From Candidatus Levybacteria bacterium RIFCSPLOWO2_12_FULL_37_14 (GTDB taxonomy: Bacteria > Patescibacteriota > Microgenomatia > Levybacterales > UBA12049): a DNA stretch of 5,613 bases. The first letter of the stretch is position 1. Each line of letters begins with the position of its first letter. The notes under the pieces are model-generated. The model was not told the DNA's origin. It did not search any database and worked only from the letters and a program-made list of their open reading frames with translations. Positions 1 through 5,613 of the stretch are shown in pieces. The stretch lies in contig MFPH01000035.1 of the NCBI GenBank assembly GCA_001782645.1, positions 1 to 5,613 of the forward strand, in the 5' to 3' direction. Both the position numbers and the translations under genes were made by a program.

Positions 1-2315
1 ATTGCCTGAAGAGTTAGCGTAAATAACACTCCCAGAATAAGAAATTTATTAAATTTAAATAGCGTTTTTCCCCGCATAACAAAAGCCAAAGCCATATGGG
101 ACACAACCAGCGTATTGAGCACTATAGTTCTGGCAAAAGTTTCCGAAGATCCATTCTCAAGCAAGGTACTGAATATCAAAAGGTAGCCAAGAGAAAGTGA
201 AAGCCCAATCGTAATAATTAGAGTAAGACGGGCGCGGTTTAAAATTGGCGCATGAGGATCTCTGGGCTTATTATTTAATACGGTATGATCTTTATTGTCA
301 GATGCTAAGGCCAAAGCAGGCAGACCGTCTGTTACCAGATTAATCCAGAGGATTTGGGTTGGAAAAAATGGATTCGGCAGTCCGAATAAATTTGCAAAAA
401 AAACAAAAGCCAGATCGGAAAAATTGGTAGCCAGGAGATAAGTAATGGCTTTTATAATATTGTTATAAATTGTTCTTCCTTCTTCAACAGCTGAGACAAC
501 AGTGGCGAAATTATCATCCGTCAAAATGATATCGCTGGCTTCTTTAGCCACGTCAGTTCCGCATTCTCCCATTGCCAGTCCTACATCAGCGCGTTTTAAC
601 GCTAAAGCGTCGTTCACTCCGTCTCCGGTTACGCCTACCACATAACCCATTTTTTTTAGCACTGTCACTAATCTTAATTTATCTTCGGGTTTTGTGCGGG
701 CAAAAATACGGGTCTTTAAGATTATTTTCTCCAACTGCTCATCTGATAATTTATCTATTTCTTCTCCTGTTGCGATATCATCTCCTTTTTCAAGAAGCCC
801 AATCTCTCTGGCTAAAGCACTTGCGGTCAAAACATTGTCCCCGGTTACCATAATCGTCTGAATTCCGGCTTTTCTGGCATTTTCAACCGCAGTTTTTGCT
901 TCTGGGCGGGGCGGATCGTATATTCCGACAATTCCCAGAAAAATAAGGTCTTTTTCCGCATCCTTTCTCTCAATATCGCCTTTATGGTTAGAAATTCTTG
1001 TTCCGAATCCAATCACCCGATATCCTTCCCTGGCGTATTCTTCATAAATTTTATTAATTCCCTCTCTTTCTTTTTCGGAAAGCTTACTTTTGGATAGAAC
1101 CACTTCCGGAGCGCCTCTGACAAAAATATGCTTAACTTTATTTTGCCAGATAGTTGTAATAGTTGAGGTTTGCGGATCAAAAGAATATTCTTCAAGAATT
1201 TTTCCTTCTGCTTTTATTTTCTCCAAATTTCCTGCTTGCTCTTTGGCCCAGAGAAGGAGAGCTCCATCTGTTTTGTCGCCAATTACATCAAAGGAATTTT
1301 TTTCTTTTTTTTCAATAAGAGACGCCGTATTCCCAAGTACGCAAGCCCTGATTAGAGAAGTCTCATATTCTTTCTTTGGTGTCCAGAATTTTTTAACCCG
1401 CATTATATTTTGGGTCAAAGTGCCGGTTTTATCGGTTATGATTATCTGAACTGCTCCCAAAGTTTCAACGGATTGCATGCGTCTGACAATTGCTTTCCTT
1501 TTTGCCATTTTTGATGTTCCTATTGCCAGGGCAATTGTAACTACGGCAGGAAGTCCTTCGGGAATAGCGGCAATACTAATGCTTACTGCAATCAGCAAGA
1601 GAGGTATAAATTCTTTGCCTTGAAAAATTCCAACAGGAACAATAATTGCTGCAATTATGAGAATAATGGCTGATAAAATTTTTGCCAGTCCATCCAGGCG
1701 TTTTTGCAAAGGTGTTTTGTCCGGAGCAACAGAGCCTAGTGTTTGGGCAATTTGTCCAAAACGAGTTTGATTACCGATTGTCGTAATCAGTATGCGCGAA
1801 TTACCCCTCGTTACAAGAGTTCCTGAAAAGACGGAGTCATTATGGTTTTTGATAACGGATAATGATTCTCCGGTCAAGATTGACTCATCGACCTCCAGAA
1901 ATTTATCTGAAATTATTTTTCCATCTGCGGGTATTTTATCTCCTTCGGAAATGCGTACAATATCACCGGGAACCAAATCTCCCGCGTCAAGCTGAAGTAC
2001 TTTTCCATCCCTAATTACACGAACCTCAGATTTTACAAAAGCTTTTAGTTTGTCCAAAGATTTCTCTGCCCTGTACTCTTGCGCAAAGCCAAACAGTGCA
2101 TTAAGAAACAAAATAATTAGAATGAGTGTTCCATCAAGTGTATTTCCAATTACAAAAGAGAGAATAGAAGCTATAACCAAAATGCCGTTGATAAAGGTTG
2201 GAAATTGGGAGATAAAGAGAGAAAAAGCAGATATTCTCTCTTGTGCTGTGATCTCATTTTTACCAAAAATCCTCTGTTTTTCTTGTACCTCTAAGGAAGT
2301 CAGTCCTTTCTCCAT
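1..2315 (-). CDS. Type IIA (Ca2+-type) P-type cation-transporting ATPase, C-terminus cut off by window edge
   Basis: An ATP-driven membrane cation pump of the SERCA/PMR1 (pacL-like) class, expected to export Ca2+ or possibly Mn2+. The frame is open for 771 codons from ATG 2315 to the left edge. Motifs in order: actuator TGES 148-151; M4 PEGL 252-255; DKTGTLT 295-301, with D295 the phosphorylated aspartate; RGAPE 400-404 in the nucleotide-binding domain, where KGAPE is usual; TGDN 491-494; TGDGVNDA 563-570. M5 carries N631-x-x-D634 and M6 carries NLVTDGLP from N659. All fall in one frame, so there is no frameshift. The start is well placed because the family N-terminal segment (GLTSLEVQEKQRIFGKNEI) begins at residue 4. 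M8 and the start of M9 are present; M10 is missing only because the window ends. No Shine-Dalgarno precedes the ATG. Family assignment is secure; the transported ion is inferred, and altered site-I residues make one-ion transport plausible. Confidence 0.96.
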   Translation of the reverse strand, partial: MEKGLTSLEVQEKQRIFGKNEITAQERISAFSLFISQFPTFINGILVIASILSFVIGNTLDGTLILIILFLNALFGFAQEYRAEKSLDKLKAFVKSEVRVIRDGKVLQLDAGDLVPGDIVRISEGDKIPADGKIISDKFLEVDESILTGESLSVIKNHNDSVFSGTLVTRGNSRILITTIGNQTRFGQIAQTLGSVAPDKTPLQKRLDGLAKILSAIILIIAAIIVPVGIFQGKEFIPLLLIAVSISIAAIPEGLPAVVTIALAIGTSKMAKRKAIVRRMQSVETLGAVQIIITDKTGTLTQNIMRVKKFWTPKKEYETSLIRACVLGNTASLIEKKEKNSFDVIGDKTDGALLLWAKEQAGNLEKIKAEGKILEEYSFDPQTSTITTIWQNKVKHIFVRGAPEVVLSKSKLSEKEREGINKIYEEYAREGYRVIGFGTRISNHKGDIERKDAEKDLIFLGIVGIYDPPRPEAKTAVENARKAGIQTIMVTGDNVLTASALAREIGLLEKGDDIATGEEIDKLSDEQLEKIILKTRIFARTKPEDKLRLVTVLKKMGYVVGVTGDGVNDALALKRADVGLAMGECGTDVAKEASDIILTDDNFATVVSAVEEGRTIYNNIIKAITYLLATNFSDLAFVFFANLFGLPNPFFPTQILWINLVTDGLPALALASDNKDHTVLNNKPRDPHAPILNRARLTLIITIGLSLSLGYLLIFSTLLENGSSETFARTIVLNTLVVSHMALAFVMRGKTLFKFNKFLILGVLFTLTLQA

Positions 2316-2321
2316 TATTTT

Positions 2322-2348
2322 ATTCTAGCATAGAAAATTTCTACTTAA
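2322..2348 (-). promoter_or_regulatory. Extended -10 promoter of the ATPase gene, placed for leaderless transcription
   Basis: Reading the minus strand, TGC-TAGAAT (2330-2322) matches an extended -10 element (TGn plus 5 of 6 TATAAT bases). A poor -35, TTAAGT, lies at 2348-2343 with a 15-nt spacer. An alternative reading is TTGAGT (2355-2350) with 17 nt to TATGCT (2332-2327). In the first reading only six bases (AAAATA) separate the -10 from the ATG, so the start site would be at or next to the A of the start codon. The alternative gives a leader of only about five bases. No purine-rich ribosome-binding site is present. This is a sequence match only. Confidence 0.6.
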
Positions 2349-2380
2349 CACTCAATGGTTCTGCAGCAGATGAGGGTTTG

Positions 2381-2389
2381 TGCTATACT
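2381..2389 (+). promoter_or_regulatory. Extended -10 promoter for the UPF0182 transcription unit
   Basis: TGC-TATACT is an extended -10 element (TGn plus 5 of 6 consensus bases) on the plus strand. No good -35 lies 16-18 bases upstream (CTGCAG at 2361-2366), which fits the weaker -35 dependence of extended -10 promoters. Transcription would begin near 2396, giving about 117 nt of leader before the ATG at 2513. It shares the TGC extension with the divergent ATPase promoter, and both -10 elements lie within about 70 bp. Confidence 0.55.
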
Positions 2390-2436
2390 GCAAGTTAGTC
2401 TAACATCGCCTTGGGTGATGTGGAGCAATAAGACGA

Positions 2437-2484
2437 ATGGTCAAAAACATGCGTTTTAAAGCCGAGAAACATCATCAATTATAA
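2437..2484 (+). CDS. Possible 15-codon leader peptide upstream of the UPF0182 gene
   Basis: ATG 2437 opens a reading frame encoding MVKNMRFKAEKHHQL, ending at TAA 2482-2484. GGAG (2422-2425) lies 11 nt upstream and is the clearest Shine-Dalgarno-like sequence in the leader. The stop codon overlaps the first two bases of the terminator-like stem (2483-2509), so a ribosome finishing here would keep that stem open. This could favour read-through or reinitiation at ATG 2513, which lacks its own ribosome-binding site. The peptide has two adjacent histidines but no run typical of amino-acid attenuators. An ORF this short easily arises by chance, so this is speculative. Confidence 0.22.
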   Translation: MVKNMRFKAEKHHQL

Positions 2485-2512
2485 CCGGCCAAGACTAGAT
2501 TGGTCGGTTTTT
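2483..2512 (+). terminator. Terminator-like hairpin abutting the UPF0182 start codon
   Basis: AACCGGCCAA (2483-2492) pairs with TTGGTCGGTT (2500-2509), ten pairs with one G-T, around a 7-nt loop. The following T-run is TTTTT (2508-2512), two of whose bases belong to the stem, and the next base starts the ATG. The stem is strong but the T-run is short. It may be a conditional attenuator, the end of a small RNA, or a structure that controls access to the start codon. Confidence 0.5.
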
Positions 2513-5305
2513 ATGAAATTTACCAAATTTTTTTCTTTGACATTCTTAGGCCTAGCATTTGTTGTTTTCATCTTCTTCTCAAGCATTGTTTCCTTGATTA
2601 CCGATTGGTGGTGGTATCAGGAAGTAGGATTTACCGAAGTTTTTGTAAAATCCCTCAGCACTAAAATCATTGTGGGCTTTACAGCGGGAATTATTGCCGC
2701 AATCTTTCTTCTTACGAACTTATCTCTTGCCCTGCGTTCCAAAATTCCATGGTTGGTTGCTATCCCGGAAGCCCTAATTGGCACCAGTCAACCCCTAAAT
2801 CTGAATAGCCGTTTACTCGGAAAACTCGGTATTATTATTAGTTGTATTATTTCTGCCTTTATTGCTCTTATCGCCGCGAGCAGCTGGCACGATATCTTAA
2901 AGTTCTTATCAAGCTCGCCGTTTGGTCAAAAAGACCCGTTATTTGGCCAGGATGTGTCTTTTTATGTGTTTTCCCTGCCTGTTTACTCCTTGGGGCTTGG
3001 TCTTATAAAAACCGTTATTTTAATATCGCTTATCGGTTGCGGAATCATCTATATTCTGCGAGGCAGCCTTAATTTGTCTAGCTTTTTCCCTAAGCTTAAT
3101 CTCTCCAAATTAACCGGAAAATCTAAAAGTCTGATTCCGAAATCGGCAAAAAATCCAATTTCTGATCCGAAGGCCAGACTGCATATTGGCATCCTCTTAT
3201 CTCTCTTTTTGATTACTATTGCCATTGGTACCCATCTTTCCCTCTATAGCCTGCTCACCGCTCAAAGTGGCCCTGTATTTGGTGCTGCCTTCACTGATGC
3301 CAATGTTATGATACCGCTTCTTCGCGTATCTGTTTTTGTTTACGGCCTAGCTGCCATCCTGGCTTTATTTTATGGTGTGAGCGGAAAAATTGCGCCTCTT
3401 TTCGGAACAATTTCTCTGACTGTAATAGTCGGGCTTGCGTCTTGGATTATCCCCTCGGTCTTTCAAAAACTGATCGTTGCGCCCAATGAACTTACTAAAG
3501 AAACGCCGTTTATTAAATACAATATCGCGGCCAGCCGTAAGGCTTATGGTTTAGATAAGGTGGAAGAGAGGGAAATAGCAGCGAGTAAACCAATTACAGC
3601 CGCGGACATTGCTGCCAATAACCTCACAATTAAAAATGTGAGGCTCTGGGATAGAGAGCCGCTGCTCTCCACTTTTTCCCAAATTCAGGAAATCAGAACT
3701 TACTACGAGTTTTCTTCTGTTGACAATGATCGCTACACAATTAACAATGAACTTCGTCAAGTTATGCTTTCTCCCAGAGAACTGGCTTCCGACAGTCTGC
3801 CTAATAAAAACTGGATTAACGAGCGGCTTACATTTACTCACGGGTATGGTATTACTGCGGGACCTGTCAATCAGGTTACTCCGGAAGGGTTGCCCGTGCT
3901 CTTTGTCAAAGATTTGCCTCCAAAATCCGAAGTCAAAGAGCTTGAGGTCACAAGGCCGGAAGTTTATTACGGGGAAATCCCTAATGAGTATGTCGTAGTC
4001 AAAACGAAATCCAGAGAATTCGATTATCCTAAAGGAGAAGAAAATGTCTATAGCAGCTATGCAGGAAAAGGCGGCGTTGAAATCAATTCTCTCGTGCGGC
4101 GACTGCTGTATGCAATACGTTTTGGTTCCTTGAAACTATTTTTATCCAGTGATATTACAAAGGAAAGCCGTATCCTTTATTACCGCAATATAAAAGAAAG
4201 AGTTAGTAAAATTGCTTCCTTTCTTACCTACGACCGCGATCCGTACCTAGTGATCGATAGAGGCAAAATGTATTGGGTACTTGATGCTTATACATCAACC
4301 GATCGGTATCCGTATTCCCAACCATTACCATTAAATGGGGGTAATGTTAACTATATTAGAAATTCAGTCAAGGTAGTGGTAGATGCTTATGATGGGTCAA
4401 TCAAATTTTATCAAGCCGATTTGGATGATCCAATTATCAAAACCTACACTAAGATATTCCCCAAAACTTTTCAAAAACTTGAGGAAATGCCCAAGAATTT
4501 AATTTCTCACCTTCGCTATCCGGAGGATATCTTTACGCTGCAAACCGCAATCTACACCACGTACCATATGGATGACCCGCAAATTTTCTACAACAAAGAG
4601 GATCAATGGGAAATCCCTGCTATTGTGCAAGGGGGCACAGCGCAAACAGAAAATGATGCTCCAATCATGAATCCACGGCACATGATTATGAAGCTTCCGG
4701 GTGAAAAGGCAGAAGAGTTTATCTTGATGTTGCCATTCACGCCTAGAGCAAAAGATAACCTTTCCGCATGGATGGTTGCTAGAAACGATGGACAGAAATA
4801 CGGCAAGCTCGTTGTTTACCGTTTCCCCAAAGACAAATTGATATTTGGCCCCAAGCAGATTATCGGTAGAATAAATCAGGACGCTGAGGTCAGCAGGCAA
4901 ATCTCTCTTTGGGATCAAGGCGGTTCTCAGGTAATTCAAGGCTCACTTCTGGTTATTCCAATTGAGGAGTCTTTAGTTTACGTCCGGCCGCTTTATCTTA
5001 AGGCAGCGTCGGGAAAAATTCCGGAACTCAAACGGGTCATCGTTGCATACGAAAACAAAATTGCCATGGAAGAAACGTTGGAGGCTGGTCTCGCTAAGAT
5101 ATTCGGTACTGCCGAAAGTCAAGTTAAATCATCAGAAGAAACACCTACCCGGGAAGCATCTGTTGACAGTAGTAAAGAAAGTCTCCTTCAACAAGCAACA
5201 GCAGCGTATCAATCTGCAATCAATGCGCAAAGGGATGGAGACTGGGGGAGATATGGGGAGGAAATAAAGAAGTTGGGAGAAGTCTTGAGTAAGCTACAGC
5301 AATGA
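2513..5305 (+). CDS. UPF0182 (COG1615) family membrane protein
   Basis: A large membrane protein of no established biochemical function. Seven hydrophobic segments lie near residues 6-29, 51-74, 103-123, 150-182, 224-248, 267-289 and 293-322. A lysine-rich loop (about 184-222) between segments 4 and 5 argues for an N-in topology, placing residues 323-930 outside the membrane. The family pattern is clear: DWWWYQEVGF 31-40, LWDREPLL 378-385, YYEFSSVDNDRY 397-408, FTHGYG 441-446, VTPEGLP 455-461, PEVYYGE 482-488, TDRYPYS 596-602, RNSVKVVVDAYDG 616-628, HLRYPEDIF 666-674, SLWDQGGSQVIQGSLLVIP 798-816. A polar linker (about 868-888) leads to a helical tail with the family-like GDWGRYGEEIKKL. The length of 930 aa suits a full-length member. 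ATG 2513 is the only usable start: the frame is open back to 2432 with no ATG, GTG or TTG. No Shine-Dalgarno is present, and a hairpin ends right at the start codon. Confidence 0.96.
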   Translation: MKFTKFFSLTFLGLAFVVFIFFSSIVSLITDWWWYQEVGFTEVFVKSLSTKIIVGFTAGIIAAIFLLTNLSLALRSKIPWLVAIPEALIGTSQPLNLNSRLLGKLGIIISCIISAFIALIAASSWHDILKFLSSSPFGQKDPLFGQDVSFYVFSLPVYSLGLGLIKTVILISLIGCGIIYILRGSLNLSSFFPKLNLSKLTGKSKSLIPKSAKNPISDPKARLHIGILLSLFLITIAIGTHLSLYSLLTAQSGPVFGAAFTDANVMIPLLRVSVFVYGLAAILALFYGVSGKIAPLFGTISLTVIVGLASWIIPSVFQKLIVAPNELTKETPFIKYNIAASRKAYGLDKVEEREIAASKPITAADIAANNLTIKNVRLWDREPLLSTFSQIQEIRTYYEFSSVDNDRYTINNELRQVMLSPRELASDSLPNKNWINERLTFTHGYGITAGPVNQVTPEGLPVLFVKDLPPKSEVKELEVTRPEVYYGEIPNEYVVVKTKSREFDYPKGEENVYSSYAGKGGVEINSLVRRLLYAIRFGSLKLFLSSDITKESRILYYRNIKERVSKIASFLTYDRDPYLVIDRGKMYWVLDAYTSTDRYPYSQPLPLNGGNVNYIRNSVKVVVDAYDGSIKFYQADLDDPIIKTYTKIFPKTFQKLEEMPKNLISHLRYPEDIFTLQTAIYTTYHMDDPQIFYNKEDQWEIPAIVQGGTAQTENDAPIMNPRHMIMKLPGEKAEEFILMLPFTPRAKDNLSAWMVARNDGQKYGKLVVYRFPKDKLIFGPKQIIGRINQDAEVSRQISLWDQGGSQVIQGSLLVIPIEESLVYVRPLYLKAASGKIPELKRVIVAYENKIAMEETLEAGLAKIFGTAESQVKSSEETPTREASVDSSKESLLQQATAAYQSAINAQRDGDWGRYGEEIKKLGEVLSKLQQ

Positions 5306-5385
5306 ATATTAAGAAATGGCTTATCATTATAATTGTAGTGCTTGTACTTCTTAGCTTCTTGCCGTCTTTGTTCATGGCATACTAA
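5302..5385 (+). CDS. 27-aa single-span membrane microprotein, translationally coupled to UPF0182
   Basis: The ORF starts within the ATGA that also contains the UPF0182 stop codon, an arrangement typical of translational coupling. It encodes 27 residues: a short polar start (MNIKK), one continuous hydrophobic stretch (about 6-25, rich in Ile, Val and Leu with one LP), then MAY and TAA. N-terminal lysines before the helix suggest N-in orientation. The sequence looks like a genuine transmembrane helix rather than random coding. No Shine-Dalgarno is close, as expected for reinitiation. I recognise no family. By position it could be a small accessory subunit of the UPF0182 protein, but hydrophobic tiny ORFs can occur by chance and only conservation can settle this. 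Confidence 0.55.
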   Translation: MNIKKWLIIIIVVLVLLSFLPSLFMAY

Positions 5386-5395
5386 AGAAAGATCA

Positions 5396-5575
5396 ATGAT
5401 CCCATTTGTCATAATCAGGAAAATATTTTTATCCATTGTGCCGCTAGTGTTTTTTTATTTTTTAAAAAAGATAATTAATCCCCAAAAGCCCAAGAGAAAA
5501 TCGCATCTGCCTGATCTTGACAAAGAAAAAATTGTAGAAGGAGAAATTATAGATGAAAATAGCGATAGTCGTTGA
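5396..5575 (+). CDS. 59-aa small membrane-anchored protein with basic then acidic tail
   Basis: The gene begins 10 nt after the microprotein stop. The hydrophobic N-terminus (about residues 3-24, interrupted by R8-K9) forms one membrane segment. A basic stretch follows (KK 24-25, then KPKRK 31-35), then an acidic tail (LDKEKIVEGEIIDEN, about 41-55). The basic residues after the helix suggest the tail is cytoplasmic. ATG 5396 is preferred over an upstream TTG at 5342: the longer form would overlap the microprotein in another frame and add a Cys-rich stretch with no hydrophobic continuity. Only a weak purine-rich sequence (AAAGAAAGA) precedes the ATG. I do not recognise a named family. Single-span proteins with such a tail are common in bacteria, and membership in the UPF0182 unit is inferred from spacing. 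Confidence 0.65.
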   Translation: MIPFVIIRKIFLSIVPLVFFYFLKKIINPQKPKRKSHLPDLDKEKIVEGEIIDENSDSR

Positions 5576-5593
5576 CATTCGCTATTTTCATTT
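5551..5593 (+). terminator. Long inverted repeat overlapping the end of the 59-aa gene, probable terminator
   Basis: TGAAAATAGCGA (5554-5565) and TCGCTATTTTCA (5579-5590) are perfectly complementary. The stem extends outward to 5551/5593 with one G-T, giving 15 pairs. The 13-nt loop contains the TGA stop codon (5573-5575), so the left arm codes for the last residues of the gene. The 3' arm and the bases after it are T-rich but lack an uninterrupted T-run. It most likely ends the UPF0182 transcript. Because the A-rich left arm mirrors the T-rich right arm, it could also serve a convergent gene beyond the window. The remaining bases to 5613 hold nothing I can identify. Confidence 0.6.
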
Positions 5594-5613
5594 AATTCTA
5601 ACAATTCCATGGT

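Larger units (their letters stand above)
2396..2512 (+). promoter_or_regulatory. Structured 5' leader (attenuator-like) or small RNA of unrecognised family
   Basis: The stretch between the predicted start site and the UPF0182 ATG is rich in possible pairings. Hairpin 1 pairs ACATCGCC (2403-2410) with GGTGATGT (2414-2421), eight pairs with one G-T, around a TTG loop. GTCT (2398-2401) and AGAC (2431-2434) could close it from outside. A small hairpin pairs AAAAC (2444-2448) with GTTTT (2453-2457). The last element is the terminator-like stem at 2483-2509. The 3' arm of hairpin 1 could instead pair with ACATCATC (2469-2476), and TAGTCT (2396-2401) is complementary to AGACTA (2492-2497), mostly in the loop of the last stem. 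Such exclusive pairings suit a switch. I do not recognise a known riboswitch, T-box, SRP or 6S signature. It could equally be a free-standing RNA of about 115 nt. Confidence 0.45.

Noticed and set aside
1090..1449. 119-codon open frame on the plus strand opposite the ATPase gene
   Set aside because: It is antisense to the ATPase nucleotide-binding region and phosphorylation motif, whose coding evidence is decisive. The same holds for the other plus-strand frames between 572 and 2328.
2418..2459. 13-codon ORF (MWSNKTNGQKHAF) in the leader
   Set aside because: Its ATG is buried in the 3' arm of hairpin 1 and has no Shine-Dalgarno. The overlapping frame at 2437 has the better upstream signal.
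2396..2512. Leader as a hammerhead ribozyme or a known riboswitch
   Set aside because: The GAAA at 2466-2469 lacks the CUGAUGA core and CGAAAC context of a hammerhead. I saw no signature elements of TPP, c-di-GMP, purine, lysine, fluoride, Mn2+ (yybP-ykoY), guanidine or T-box leaders. A covariance-model search would be decisive.
4499..4939. 146-codon open frame on the minus strand inside the UPF0182 gene
   Set aside because: It lies wholly antisense to a strongly recognisable family protein, has no family-like composition of its own, and includes Cys/His/Arg-rich stretches typical of shadow frames.
5303..5332. UGA read as glycine or tryptophan (as in some CPR lineages), extending the UPF0182 protein
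   Set aside because: Read-through would add only nine residues before TAA, while the protein already ends with its family-like helical tail. A coupled ORF starts in the same ATGA, and the 59-aa gene also ends sensibly at UGA.
5342..5575. Longer form of the last gene starting at TTG 5342
   Set aside because: It needs a rare start codon, overlaps the 27-aa ORF in another frame, and adds a Cys/Trp/Arg segment unlike the membrane helix that follows. ATG 5396 gives a cleaner protein and 10-nt spacing.

Overview
The window is bacterial and has two divergent transcription units that face away from a 197-bp intergenic region. The DNA is moderately AT-rich and uses the standard stop codons, with UGA as a true stop. 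No rRNA, tRNA, CRISPR array or insertion sequence is visible. Nothing here fixes the taxon. A UPF0182 protein, start codons without clear Shine-Dalgarno sites, and a promoter placed for leaderless transcription would fit a Patescibacteria/CPR-type genome, but actinobacterial, cyanobacterial and clostridial relatives also carry UPF0182. The lineage is therefore a low-confidence inference.

Minus strand, 2315 down to 1 (runs off the left edge): a type IIA (Ca2+-type) P-type ATPase. All catalytic motifs are present, but two metal-site-I positions are altered. Its promoter sits so close to the ATG that the mRNA should be essentially leaderless.

Intergenic region, 2316-2512: two divergent extended -10 promoters, both starting TGC. 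The rightward one leads into about 115 nt of potentially structured RNA. This contains an 8-bp triloop hairpin, a possible 15-codon ORF with a Shine-Dalgarno-like GGAG, and a 10-bp GC-rich stem with a short T-run that ends directly at the ATG of the next gene. It looks like an attenuator or other cis-regulatory leader of no family I recognise. A small stand-alone RNA is also possible.

Plus strand, 2513-5575: a compact three-gene cluster. It holds a 930-aa UPF0182 (COG1615) membrane protein with seven predicted transmembrane segments and a large extracytoplasmic domain, a 27-aa single-span microprotein overlapping it by ATGA, and a 59-aa single-span protein with a basic then acidic tail. A long hairpin overlapping the end of the last gene probably ends the unit. 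UPF0182 has no established biochemical role known to me, so the two tiny membrane proteins are candidate partners by position only.
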